From assembly GCF_029714285.1 (NCBI RefSeq), contig NZ_CP121664.1:186001-250000 (forward strand): DNA of 64,000 nt, in the 5' to 3' direction. The translations under genes were made by a program, and so were the position numbers. Shown here in pieces: positions 9,380 to 18,165 of this stretch. Numbering within the stretch: position 1 is the first letter of the stretch; each line of letters opens with the position of its first letter. The DNA is from Rhizobium sp. CB3090. GTDB taxonomy: Bacteria > Pseudomonadota > Alphaproteobacteria > Rhizobiales > Rhizobiaceae. The notes under the pieces are model-generated. The model saw only the letters and a program-made list of their open reading frames with translations, searched no databases and was not told the origin of the DNA.

Positions 9380-11670
9380 CTTGCTGCACCATGGACGCCG
9401 AAAGCACATTGGCACTATCGAGCAGCCGTTCTTTCAGTGCTGAAGAGATCACTCTTGCGAGCCATCCGTTGGGGAACGGTTTGCGTCAACTGGACCTGAG
9501 CGTCCCCGATATGCACTGTGGCGCTTGCATCTCGACCATTGAGGGAGCTTTGCTGAAACTTCCCTATGTAACGCGCGCCCGGGTCAATCTGACCGCCCGG
9601 CGAGTCAGTTGCATCTATGTCGAGCGACTGGAGGACACGCCGGTCGATCCGACCGGTATTTTGTCGGCGATTATGGGCACAGGCTATCGCGTCCACGTCT
9701 TCTCGCCCAACTCGCTATCGGAACAGACGGATAGCCTGCGCAATCAATTGCTCCTGGCCGTTGGTGTCTGCGGCTTTGCCGCAGCGAATATCATGCTGCT
9801 CTCGGTATCGGTCTGGTCCGGCGCAGATGCGGCAACCCGCGACCTGTTCCATTGGATCTCCGCGATGATCGCCGCGCCGGCCCTTATCTACGGCGGCCGT
9901 TTCTTTTTTCGCTCGGCGTGGAATGCCTTGAAGCACGGGCGGACCAACATGGATGTGCCCATTTCTCTCGCTGTCACGCTCTCCTATGCCGTATCATTAT
10001 GGGAGACGATCCATCACGGAGAGCACGCCTGGTTCGATGCCTCCGTTTCGCTGCTATTCTTCCTGCTGATCGGTCGCGCGCTCGACCATATCATGCGCGA
10101 GAAAGCGCGAGCCGCGGTCAATGGTCTTGCGAGGCTCGCACCCCGCGGTGCCTTGTTGATAACGGCCGACGGCAGCAGGCGATATGTTTCGGTAGAGGAC
10201 ATAGGCATTGGCGACCATATCTTTATCGCCGCCGGCGAGCGCGTCCCCGCCGATGGCGTCGTGATCGCCGGCACGAGCGAACTCGATCTCTCCATCGTCA
10301 CAGGCGAGAGCGTGCCGGTCGCAGTCGGGAATGGCACGGAGGTTCGGTCGGGTTCGATGAACCTCATGGCCTCGTTGACCATTCGCGTCACGAAGACCGC
10401 GGAGAACTCTCTGCTCGCCGAGATTATCAGCCTCATGGAAGCTGCCGAAGGGGGCAGGGCGCGCTATCGCAGGATCGCGGACCGAGCTGCAAGCCTTTAC
10501 TCACCGGCAGTCCACCTGCTTGCGCTGGTTTCGTTTCTTGCCTGGGGTTTCATCGGTGGGGATTGGAAGCATGCGATGCTGGTGGCGGTTGCCGTGCTCA
10601 TCATCACCTGCCCGTGCGCGCTTGGTCTTGCCGTACCGGTCGTCCAGGTCGTCGCCGCCGGGAAACTGTTTCGCAGCGGCATCATGATCAAGGATGGTTC
10701 TGCTCTGGAACGTCTCGCCGAGGTCGATGCCGTCGTGTTCGATAAGACCGGCACTTTGACGATGGGCCAGCCATGTCTCATCGAGATGGTGGGCGCGGGG
10801 CCGGAGGAAAGGGCGATTGCGGCCGGTCTTGCCGCGCATTCCCGGCATCCACTCTCCCAGGCGTTGCTGCGGAGTGCCGGCGGCAACGGGCAACGGTTCG
10901 ACAGCGTTGTCGAGATTCCGGGCGCGGGCCTGGAAGTCCAAACGAGCGACGGCCTATATCGTCTCGGCAATATGCAGTTCGCTTGTTCGAGCCCGCCCCG
11001 CGAAGAAAAAGAAGCGGGTGACTCGCTCTCCGAGGTCGTTCTGTCGAGGAACGGTATCGCACTTGCCCGATTCTATTTCGAAGACACGCTTCGTCCCGGA
11101 GTAGCCGTAGCCATTCGTCAGCTCAGTCTTGCGGGGCTGCATACAATGATCCTGTCCGGCGATCGGCGAGCAGTCGTCGAGGCGACGGCACGGGCATTGC
11201 ATGTGGATCGCTGGATTGCGGAATTGGATCCGAAGCAGAAAGTCGAAGAGTGCGCACGCTTAGCCGCAGTAGGCAACAAGGTCATGATGGTTGGTGACGG
11301 TATCAACGACGCGCCGGCGCTTACGGCAGCGCATGTGTCGATGGCTCCCGCGACCGCCTCCGATATTGGCCGACAGGCGGCCGACCTCGTCTTCCTGAAT
11401 GACCGCCTCGACGCGGTTCCGGAGGCCATCGGCGTCGCGCGTCGCGCGGCAGCTTTGATCCGCCAGAACTTCGCCCTTGCCATCGGTTACAATGTGCTGG
11501 CTGTTCCGATCGCCATCGCGGGCTATGCGACACCGCTTATCGCCGCTGTCGCCATGTCCACGTCTTCGCTGATCGTCGTGACGAATGCATTGCGGCTCGG
11601 GTGGAATCGACGGGAGCAACTTAGGCATGCGGGCAAATATGCAGCCTCAGTAGGGAGTTCTACCTCATGA
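9376..11670 (+). CDS. fixI: Copper-transporting P-type ATPase FixI (CcoI)
   Basis: The 764-residue P1B ATPase exports copper for cbb3 oxidase maturation. Visible motifs are the metal-binding PDMHCGACISTIE (about residues 50-62), TGES phosphatase loop IVTGESVP, the CPC membrane site ITCPCALGLAVP, the phosphorylation site VVFDKTGTLTMGQ, and the hinge MVGDGINDAPAL. Start at 9376 forms an ATGA overlap with fixG; fixS overlaps its end likewise. The N-terminus MTCCTMDAESTL is like other FixI proteins. Confidence 0.96.
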   Translation: MTCCTMDAESTLALSSSRSFSAEEITLASHPLGNGLRQLDLSVPDMHCGACISTIEGALLKLPYVTRARVNLTARRVSCIYVERLEDTPVDPTGILSAIMGTGYRVHVFSPNSLSEQTDSLRNQLLLAVGVCGFAAANIMLLSVSVWSGADAATRDLFHWISAMIAAPALIYGGRFFFRSAWNALKHGRTNMDVPISLAVTLSYAVSLWETIHHGEHAWFDASVSLLFFLLIGRALDHIMREKARAAVNGLARLAPRGALLITADGSRRYVSVEDIGIGDHIFIAAGERVPADGVVIAGTSELDLSIVTGESVPVAVGNGTEVRSGSMNLMASLTIRVTKTAENSLLAEIISLMEAAEGGRARYRRIADRAASLYSPAVHLLALVSFLAWGFIGGDWKHAMLVAVAVLIITCPCALGLAVPVVQVVAAGKLFRSGIMIKDGSALERLAEVDAVVFDKTGTLTMGQPCLIEMVGAGPEERAIAAGLAAHSRHPLSQALLRSAGGNGQRFDSVVEIPGAGLEVQTSDGLYRLGNMQFACSSPPREEKEAGDSLSEVVLSRNGIALARFYFEDTLRPGVAVAIRQLSLAGLHTMILSGDRRAVVEATARALHVDRWIAELDPKQKVEECARLAAVGNKVMMVGDGINDAPALTAAHVSMAPATASDIGRQAADLVFLNDRLDAVPEAIGVARRAAALIRQNFALAIGYNVLAVPIAIAGYATPLIAAVAMSTSSLIVVTNALRLGWNRREQLRHAGKYAASVGSSTS

Positions 11671-11945
11671 ATATGCTGATCTACCTGATCCCGCTGGCAT
11701 TGTTCATGGGTACGCTCGGCCTGGGAGGCTTTCTGTGGTCGCTAAAGAGCGGACAGTATGATGATTTGGAAGGAGCTTCGTGGCGCATCTTAGTGAATGA
11801 GGATAATGCGCCCGACGGGGAGCAACAAACGACAGGCGCCGGCGCAGATGACCCGACGAAACTGCTAAATTCCCAAGTGCCTGGAAGCCACAGACGGTCT
11901 AACACGAAGAGCCTTTTCCGAAATGACGATTCGAAAGCATGTTGA
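11667..11945 (+). CDS. fixS: cbb3 oxidase maturation protein FixS (CcoS), with long tail
   Basis: The N-terminus MNMLIYLIPLALFMGTLGLG is a single membrane helix followed by GGFLWSLKSGQYDDLEGAS, the conserved core of FixS/CcoS, needed for cofactor insertion in the cbb3 oxidase. It overlaps fixI by ATGA. At 92 residues it is longer than most FixS proteins (about 50-70); the extra hydrophilic tail is of no recognised type and may be read-through into former spacer. Confidence 0.92.
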   Translation: MNMLIYLIPLALFMGTLGLGGFLWSLKSGQYDDLEGASWRILVNEDNAPDGEQQTTGAGADDPTKLLNSQVPGSHRRSNTKSLFRNDDSKAC

Positions 11946-12142
11946 ATTGCGCAAGGCTTCCTGTCCAGGTAGTCGTAAGGGCCAAACGCGAATGATCCAA
12001 AGCTGCAGCAAAGGCCTTTTCCAATGATGCCGTTGTTATTCCATTTCGCTTTTGCGGCAAGCGTCATTCAAGTGCCCGAACGTTGCGAAATTGCCACACA
12101 AGGCTAGGGTTTGTCTGCGACAGGCAGTGCAATTTTCTTTAG

Positions 12143-12156
12143 TTGAGCCGCCTCAA
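12143..12156 (+). promoter_or_regulatory. FixK/FNR box upstream of the OmpW-like gene
   Basis: TTGAGCCGCCTCAA is a perfect TTGA-N6-TCAA palindrome 65 nt upstream of the ATG at 12222. It suggests that the porin is induced at low oxygen with the fix genes. Confidence 0.75.
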
Positions 12157-12221
12157 ATCCTGACGTGCCAGCCGATGTTATTGCTCCTCGATTGACGAAT
12201 ATCAGATCGAAGGAGACAAGG

Positions 12222-12902
12222 ATGACTTCCAACGACATCGTACGGGTCATTATCGCTAGTGCAATATTGGGTACCGTGAGCACCGCGGAGGCTGCCGATC
12301 TGACGACACCACCAAGTAGGGCTCCCATTCCCGCGGCAGCGAACAGAAACCCATGGCAGATACGGCTGCGGGCGCTTGGCGTGATCACCACTGACTCTGG
12401 GCGCGTCGACGGATTGTCGGGTTCGGATCTTTCCTTCTCGGACACGGTCGTGCCGGAATTCGATATCTCGTATTTCTTCACCGAGAATATAGCCGCCGAA
12501 CTCATCCTGGCCACAACCTACGCCAAGGTCCATGGCGGAGGCTCGATTTCAGCGCTCGGCGAGGTCGGCAAGACTTGGCTGCTGCCGCCAACGCTCACCC
12601 TACAATACCATTTCACCGACTTTGGCGCTTTTCGGCCTTATGTCGGCGCCGGCATCAACTATACGCTGTTCTACAACCAGTCAGGAAAAAGTGCTCGTAG
12701 CCTTGATGTCAAAAACACCTTCGGTGTCGCGCTCCAGGCGGGCTTTGACTATATGATCGACGACCACTGGGGTGTGAACTTCGATGCAAAAAAGATCTTC
12801 GTGAGGCCTGATTTCGATGCCAACGTCGGCGGCGCCGCTGTCAGCGGCAAGGCCAGGCTCGATCCGTGGCTGCTTGGCGCGGGCGTAACCTATCGTTTCT
12901 AG
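12222..12902 (+). CDS. OmpW-family outer membrane protein
   Basis: The 226-residue product has a signal peptide (first about 25 residues, ending TAEAA) and an eight-stranded OmpW barrel: WQIRLRALGVI, FTENIAAELILATTYAKV, LTLQYHFTDFGAFRPYVGAG, GVNFDAKKIFVRPDF, and a final aromatic YRF typical of barrel proteins. OmpW proteins form narrow hydrophobic channels. Start chosen after GAAGGAG. The perfect FixK box upstream places it in the microaerobic regulon; its substrate is unknown. Confidence 0.9.
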   Translation: MTSNDIVRVIIASAILGTVSTAEAADLTTPPSRAPIPAAANRNPWQIRLRALGVITTDSGRVDGLSGSDLSFSDTVVPEFDISYFFTENIAAELILATTYAKVHGGGSISALGEVGKTWLLPPTLTLQYHFTDFGAFRPYVGAGINYTLFYNQSGKSARSLDVKNTFGVALQAGFDYMIDDHWGVNFDAKKIFVRPDFDANVGGAAVSGKARLDPWLLGAGVTYRF

Positions 12903-13199
12903 GCCGTAGACTCATCAAAATTCCTTGGTGTTTTAGCGAGTTGTGTCATTCAAGGCTCGAGAAGCGTTTGGATGACATTGGCAGCCAGTGATGCCGGGTA
13001 CGAGCGTGCCAACTTGGTCGTCAAACTAATGAGAAGATCAAAGTCGGACTCGAAGTGGACTAGCTTGAGAAATGGAACAAAGCCGCGACAAGTCACAGCA
13101 TAGTTGAGTTCGCAAAGAGTTCACTTGACCCATCGTATCCGGGTGCGGCGCGATATTCTGGTCGTACGAATATCGCACGACATTGACGCCGATGCCTAA
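12903..13199. other. Intergenic stretch without a supported gene
   Basis: About 300 bases between the OmpW gene and the thiamine gene remnants. No coding frame, RNA or regulatory motif is convincing on either strand. A thiC body or a THI-box riboswitch was looked for and not seen. Confidence 0.5.
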
Positions 13200-13271
13200 A
13201 CGGAGGGCCTGGATGCGATGGCGGCGAAATGCCGTAAGGGCGGCGATCTCTATATGCCTATGGGAGCATGA
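13200..13271 (+). pseudogene. Possible 3' remnant of thiC
   Basis: In frame after a TAA at 13197, the codons read TEGLDAMAAKCRKGGDLYMP and end MGA-stop, with the stop overlapping the thiO start codon (ATGA). The pattern resembles the C-terminal end of ThiC, and thiC precedes thiO in rhizobial thiamine operons. Only about 24 codons remain, so the identity is an inference. Confidence 0.4.
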
Positions 13272-14247
13272 CATTGCGAATTCTCGTTAAGGGCGCCGGT
13301 ATTGCCGGCCTAACAGCAGCACGTGAACTTTGCGCGCGGGGGGCTCAGGTCACAGTCTTCGACCCGCATCCAGGATTCGGGCGCGCTGCGTCCTGGCTCG
13401 CCGGCGGCATGCTGGCGCCGTGGTGCGAACGGGAAAACGCCGACGAGAGAGTGATGACATTGGGGAAAATGGCCGTGGAATGGTGGGATGCGGTCGTGCC
13501 TGGCCAAGTCGTCCGCAAAGGGACACTGGTCGTCGCACCTCAAAGGGATTCGGGCGAACTCGCCCGCTTTGCGGCCCGTACGTCTGGGTATGAATGGTTG
13601 GACGAAAACGGTGTAGCCGAGCTTGATCCCGCCCTTGCGCGGCGTTTTCGCAAGGGCCTGTTCTTTCAGCGTGAAGCTCATCTGAACCCTCGTCAGGCGC
13701 TGCGCGCGTTGAAAGAGCTGCTGTCAGCAGAGGTCGCCTTTACCGACGAAGATGTGAGCGAAGACGATTTCTCCGATATCGTTGATTGCACAGGTGCTGC
13801 CCGCATTGGGCAAAGTCGCGATCTGCGGGGCGTACGTGGCGAAATGCTCTATCTTCATACGAAGGAGGTTACGCTCGCCAGACCCATCCGCCTGCTGCAT
13901 CCGCGCTTTCCCGTCTATATCGTCCCTCGCGGCGAGGGCCTGTTTATGGTCGGCGCGACGATGATCGAGACCGAATTCGACGGCCCGATCACCGCGCGCT
14001 CAATGATGGAGCTGCTGAACGCAGCCTATACACTGCATCCGGCCTTTGCGGACGCCACCGTCGTCGAAACCGGGGAGGCATCCGCCCGGCCTTCGCCGAC
14101 AATTTTCCGCGCGTGATGCGGGACGGCAAAGTCATCCACGTCAACGGTCTTTATCGCCACGGTTTTTTGCTGGCGCCGACAATGGCGGCCGAAGCCGCCG
14201 ATCTCGTCTTTTCCGAACGGACGCAAAGGAGTTTCCAATGCACCTGA
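13268..14247 (+). pseudogene. thiO: Glycine oxidase ThiO, frameshifted near the C-terminus
   Basis: The frame from 13268 encodes an FAD protein with the Rossmann start ILVKGAGIAGLTAARELCAR and the ThiO segment PGFGRAASWLAGGMLAPWCE. ThiO makes the imine used for the thiamine thiazole. Near 14080 the frame breaks: the true C-terminus GIRPAFADNFPRVMRDGKVI and HVNGLYRHGFLLAP lies in the next frame and ends at 14247. One lost base explains this; the corrected length, about 326 residues, is right for ThiO. The frameshift removes the conserved C-terminal FAD-contacting segment, so the product is probably dead. Confidence 0.85.
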
Positions 14248-14399
14248 TCATTAATGGCGAAGCGCAGTCGATCGCCGCTACGACGCTTTCGTAGCTTTTG
14301 GCCGCCCTCGACTACGAAGGCGACTGGCTGGCAACCGCCGTCAACGGCGAACTCGTTCATCGCGAGGATCGAGAGGGGCGGACAGTGCTGCAGTGGTGA
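14238..14399 (+). pseudogene. thiS: Thiamine sulfur carrier ThiS, nonsense mutation and truncated
   Basis: The ATG at 14238, behind AAAGGAG and overlapping the end of thiO, gives MHLIINGEAQSIAATTLS, then TAG at 14292, then LLAALDYEGDWLATAVNGEL in the same frame. This is ThiS up to about residue 40, but the C-terminal half, including the Gly-Gly tail needed for thiocarboxylation, is missing. thiG and thiE, which should follow, are absent. Confidence 0.8.
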
Positions 14400-14691
14400 C
14401 GAATATTGTCTTGAATGCGGATGCTGAAAACCAAGGCAATGGATCGCAGCAACGAGGCCTGCCCTGAACACCATCGAGCATTTGGAGCTGAAGCGCCGCG
14501 ACACTGCACCCATGCCTAAAACCAAAAAATGTTGAACCAGCAAACAAAAATGGACGCTGCGGCAAAATTCGGGATGCCTGGCTAACGACACGCCGCGGTT
14601 AATATTTTAGAAAATAAGCATAGTCGCAGTGCAGTTAAGACAGAAATGCAGGACAAAATCTACAACTAGTCAACCTTCAGAGGGACGTCTC

Positions 14692-14916
14692 ATGGAACCT
14701 AACCGACCCACAACAATACAGATCGGCGCCCCTCAACATGACGCGAATAATCCATATCGCGTCATCGAGGGCGAGGAGGTGCTTTCCGTGGCATTCCGCG
14801 AATTCGTGCTGACGGCCGTCGCTGCCGGTTGGAAGGAGCCGGAGGTCGCTTTGACCTTGGCCGATATCGCAGATGACTACGTTATGGCGCTCGCTCGAAG
14901 AGCTGCGGCAAATTAG
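14692..14916 (+). CDS. Conserved small protein of unknown function
   Basis: The 74-residue product starts MEPNRPTTIQIGAPQHDANN after GAGGGAC and is largely helical in its second half (REFVLTAVAAGWKEPEVALT). It is acidic, with no signal peptide or membrane segment. I recognise no family. It lies alone between the thi remnants and convergent hemN. A long upstream region (14400-14691) holds nothing I can name. Confidence 0.6.
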   Translation: MEPNRPTTIQIGAPQHDANNPYRVIEGEEVLSVAFREFVLTAVAAGWKEPEVALTLADIADDYVMALARRAAAN

Positions 14917-14984
14917 CATTGAGTTCCATCTGCGTTCGTCTGTGGCATGCGCAAGATGGCTGTTAACAACTCTTCATCCAGCCG

Positions 14985-15020
14985 GCCGGCAAGTCGCTTA
15001 AGGCGAGATGGCTTGCCGGC
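14985..15020. terminator. Hairpin between convergent genes
   Basis: GCCGGCAAG (14985-14993) and CTTGCCGGC (15012-15020) form a perfect 9-bp stem in the gap between the small gene at 14692 and hemN. It lacks a clear T-tract, so it may be a bidirectional terminator or an RNA-end stabiliser. Confidence 0.5.
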
Positions 15021-15071
15021 GGTATACCGACGTGCCGCAGGGCTCCCGTTGCTTTGTTGCAAAGAGAAACC

Positions 15072-16424
15072 TCAGGCCGTCTTGCTATAACGGCGCGCAG
15101 GACCCCTCACATAGGCATCGAAAGCGGCTGCAACGGCGCGGATCAAAAAGCGCCCTTCTTCTAGCAAACGAATGATGCCGCCCGCGTTTTCGATTATTCC
15201 GTCGCTCTCGAGCACCGCGAGCCTGGTGTTGCCGTCGAGAAGCGCGCGTGGCTCAAAACCGTATGTGACGGCCAACGCCGGGACGTCGACCTGAAAGTCG
15301 CACATCAGGCGCTCGATGATGCTTGCCCGCAGGCGATCCTCGGCCGACAAGCGCCAGCCTTTCGTTGTGGCCAAACGTCCGGATGCGATCCGCTTGGCGT
15401 AACGATTGGGAAGCACCTCGTTTTGAACATAGCCGCCTGGCGTGCGGCCAATCGCTGACGAACCCAAGCCGATAAGCGTCTCACAGGCATCGGTCGTGTA
15501 GCCCTGAAAGTTGCGATGCAATTGCCCGTTTGTCTGCGCGGCTGCCAAGCTGTCGTGCGGCCTCGCAAAATGATCGATCCCGATGCGGCGGTAGCCGGCC
15601 GCAACAAGGTGTTCCGAAATTGCCTTTGCCTGGGAAATACGGCTTTGCGCATTGGCGAGAGCGGCTTCGTCGATCAGCTGTTGATGCTTCTTGAAGGACG
15701 GTACATGCGCATAACCGAAGACTGCGAAACGGTCAGGCTCCATCTCGATCGCTGCCTTGGTCGTCTCGATGCAGGATTGAACCGTCTGGTTTGGCAGGCC
15801 ATACATAAGATCGAAATTGATGCTGGCGATGCGCGCCCGGCGCAGCTGAAAAACCGCCTTCATTGTCTGTTCTTTGCTTTGGATGCGGTTGATCGCCCTC
15901 TGGACCGTCGCATCAAAGGTCTGTACCCCGATACTAGCGCGGTGCACCCCTGCTTCCCCGAGAACCATCGCCATCTCTTGATCTAGCGTCCTCGGATCGA
16001 TCTCCAACGCGATTTGGGTCGAACCTGTGAACTCGAAGTGCTTGTGCAGAAGCTCAACAAGCTCAAACATTTTCTTCGGCCCCATGATCGTTGGCGTTCC
16101 TCCACCAAAATGCAGATGGTCGATCCTGACCGGTGCCCCGGTCTTTGCGGACACAAGGCGTACTTCCTCGCGCAGCATTCTGAGATAGTCGACGATCGGG
16201 CGGCTGCCGCGCGCGTTCGTGGTGTGACATCCGCAATACCAGCATATCGATGGACAAAACGGTATGTGCACGTAAAGCGATGCCGCTTTCTCCAGCGCGC
16301 CAGCGGTAAGCCAATTCTCATAAGTGTTATCGTCGACGTTGGTGGAGAAACACGGCGAGGTCGGATAGCTGGTGTAGCGGGGCAGGCGCTCATCGCCGTA
16401 TTTTTCAACAAGTGCCGATCGCAT
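15072..16424 (-). CDS. hemN: Oxygen-independent coproporphyrinogen III dehydrogenase
   Basis: The 450-residue radical SAM enzyme decarboxylates coproporphyrinogen III without oxygen, supporting heme supply for the cbb3 oxidase. Features are RLPRYTSYPTSPCF near the N-terminus, the SAM cluster IPFCPSICWYCGC (about residue 60), GGGTPT, and IGVQTFDATVQRAINRIQS. The length equals classical HemN. Start at 16424 is preceded by AGAAGGA. Upstream lie a 10-bp perfect palindrome and a one-mismatch FixK box, so low-oxygen induction is likely. Divergent from fixL. Confidence 0.95.
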   Translation of the reverse strand: MRSALVEKYGDERLPRYTSYPTSPCFSTNVDDNTYENWLTAGALEKAASLYVHIPFCPSICWYCGCHTTNARGSRPIVDYLRMLREEVRLVSAKTGAPVRIDHLHFGGGTPTIMGPKKMFELVELLHKHFEFTGSTQIALEIDPRTLDQEMAMVLGEAGVHRASIGVQTFDATVQRAINRIQSKEQTMKAVFQLRRARIASINFDLMYGLPNQTVQSCIETTKAAIEMEPDRFAVFGYAHVPSFKKHQQLIDEAALANAQSRISQAKAISEHLVAAGYRRIGIDHFARPHDSLAAAQTNGQLHRNFQGYTTDACETLIGLGSSAIGRTPGGYVQNEVLPNRYAKRIASGRLATTKGWRLSAEDRLRASIIERLMCDFQVDVPALAVTYGFEPRALLDGNTRLAVLESDGIIENAGGIIRLLEEGRFLIRAVAAAFDAYVRGPARRYSKTA

Positions 16425-16448
16425 GCGAAATCCTTCTACGGAGTGCGG

Positions 16449-16470
16449 CCTAGAATGCGGGCATTCTAGG
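16449..16470 (-). promoter_or_regulatory. Perfect palindrome in the hemN leader
   Basis: CCTAGAATGC-GG-GCATTCTAGG is a 10-bp perfect inverted repeat with a 2-bp spacer, centred 35 nt upstream of the hemN ATG. A similar element lies in the nifA leader (55446-55463). It could be an operator or form an RNA hairpin. Confidence 0.5.
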
Positions 16471-16490
16471 CACACGCTTTGCATAGCTCT

Positions 16491-16504
16491 TTGATCGACA
16501 ACAA
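16491..16504 (-). promoter_or_regulatory. Imperfect FixK/FNR box of hemN
   Basis: TTGATCGACAACAA has one mismatch from TTGA-N6-TCAA and lies 67 nt upstream of the hemN ATG. A class II start would fall near 16456, inside the palindrome. It is also about 120 nt upstream of divergent fixL. Confidence 0.55.
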
Positions 16505-16623
16505 AGAGCGCGTCGGATTTCTTTGAATTATTTTCAAAATCGTGGCGTCGACGCAAAAGGAGGCGCAGCATAGTCGATGACGAGAATGCAGCTTATTTTT
16601 GATCTGCCAGCGAGGGGTGCGGC

Positions 16624-18165
16624 ATGATGACAATACCTTATCCCCTGGTAGACCACGAAATGCATTCACGAGGCGCTGGCGGGCTCGCTTGGATGTTCGT
16701 CCGGTGGCGGGGCAGACCGATCGTCGCCTATAGTATCGTTGCCGCTGCTCCATTAGGCGTTCTCGCACTGAGACTGGCCCTGTCGCAGTTCACTAGCGAC
16801 GATCTTAACCTATTGCCGTTCATCCCTGCTATTCTCATAGTTGCAATCGTCGGCGGCGTAAAGCCGATTGCCCTCGCGGCCGGCATGTCGCTTGGTGCTG
16901 ATGTCCTTGTTCAGCGGCTGCACGATGGGGCTGATCCGACGGTCTTTGAACTGGTTTCCTTTGGCGTCGCAGTGCTTCTGATTGCTTGTCTCGGAGAGGC
17001 GTTGCAGGCGACAAGACACGCCATCATCGAGAGGGAGATTGCCCCCACAGCCTGCACTGCGCATCTGACATCGATATTGGACAAAATGCCAGATGCGACG
17101 GTGATCACTACCCGCGATGGTGCAATTGTTTTCTTCAACACAGCCGTCTTGCGGCAGTTCGGGTATGCCGCACAAGAACTCGTTGGCGCGAACCTGCGAC
17201 TGCTGATTTCTGACCCTTATCGTGCCGACCACGGTAACCATCTGCAATGGCAACTTGGAACCGGCGAAAAGTGCGTTTTCGAAGATCAAGTGGTTGTCGG
17301 ACGCAGGAAGAACGGATCGACGTTTTCCCTCAAATTTACCGTGAGCCGGCTGGAATCGGGTGGTGACTTATTTTTCATCGCCTTCCTAAGAGACCTTACG
17401 GAGCGGGAAGAAGCTGCTGCTCACCAGCAGCGAATCGAGGCGGAATTGGCAAGATTGGCCCGCCTGAGCGAGATGGGCGAAATGGCATCCGCCCTTGCGC
17501 ATGAGCTGAACGAACCGCTGTCGGCGATCGCAAATTATGCTTGCGGGTGTACGAAGCTCTTGAGCGACATGAACAACAGTGTCCCAACGGGCATGAGAAA
17601 CGCTTTGGAGGAGATTGAAAGTCAGTCCCTTAGAGCGGCAAAAATTATCAGACATCTCAGAGAGTTCGTAACGACAGGTGAAACGGAAAAGGCCCTCGAA
17701 AACATTCGCACGCTGGTGGAGGAGGCAGGCGTTCTTGCGCTTGTCGGTTCCCGAGAAAACGGCATCAGGACTGTATTCGAATATGTGCCCGGCGCTGAGA
17801 TGGTGATGGTCGATCGTGTTCAGGTCGAACAGGTCATCATCAATTTGATGCGAAACGCCATAGAAGCTATGCGCCACGTCGAGCATCGTGAGCTTACAAT
17901 CCGCACGATGCCCACGCAGGAGGGTGAAGTCGCCGTTATTGTGGAAGACACCGGCGATGGCATTCCGGAGGAAATTGCCGCGGAGCTCTTCGAGCCATTC
18001 GTCACGACAAAACCAACTGGAATGGGTGTAGGCCTTGCGATCTCGAAACGTATTGTCGAGGCCCATGGAGGTGAAATGACAGTCTCGAAAAACGCGGCTG
18101 GCGGAGCTACTTTCCAGTTCACGCTTCCCGCCTATGCGGAAGGACAAACGTATGAAAACAACTGA
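16624..18165 (+). CDS. fixL: Oxygen-sensor histidine kinase FixL
   Basis: The 513-residue protein has about four N-terminal membrane segments (residues 35-125), a PAS domain (about 140-265; VPDAT-like [29 protein letters not shown]), a kinase H-box ([16 protein letters not shown]), N-box ([10 protein letters not shown]) and G-box ([23 protein letters not shown]). The heme-ligating histidine is kept in YRADHGNHL. The FG-loop arginine of known FixL (GIDRVVSG in S. meliloti) is replaced by Gln in EDQVVVG, which also lacks one residue. It would phosphorylate FixJ, encoded with a 14-nt overlap. Confidence 0.93.
   Translation: MMTIPYPLVDHEMHSRGAGGLAWMFVRWRGRPIVAYSIVAAAPLGVLALRLALSQFTSDDLNLLPFIPAILIVAIVGGVKPIALAAGMSLGADVLVQRLHDGADPTVFELVSFGVAVLLIACLGEALQATRHAIIEREIAPTACTAHLTSILDKMPDATVITTRDGAIVFFNTAVLRQFGYAAQELVGANLRLLISDPYRADHGNHLQWQLGTGEKCVFEDQVVVGRRKNGSTFSLKFTVSRLESGGDLFFIAFLRDLTEREEAAAHQQRIEAELARLARLSEMGEMASALAHELNEPLSAIANYACGCTKLLSDMNNSVPTGMRNALEEIESQSLRAAKIIRHLREFVTTGETEKALENIRTLVEEAGVLALVGSRENGIRTVFEYVPGAEMVMVDRVQVEQVIINLMRNAIEAMRHVEHRELTIRTMPTQEGEVAVIVEDTGDGIPEEIAAELFEPFVTTKPTGMGVGLAISKRIVEAHGGEMTVSKNAAGGATFQFTLPAYAEGQTYENN

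Noticed and set aside
13080-13260. THI-box riboswitch before the thi remnants
   Set aside because: The conserved CTGAGA and ACC-CTGATC-type elements are not present.
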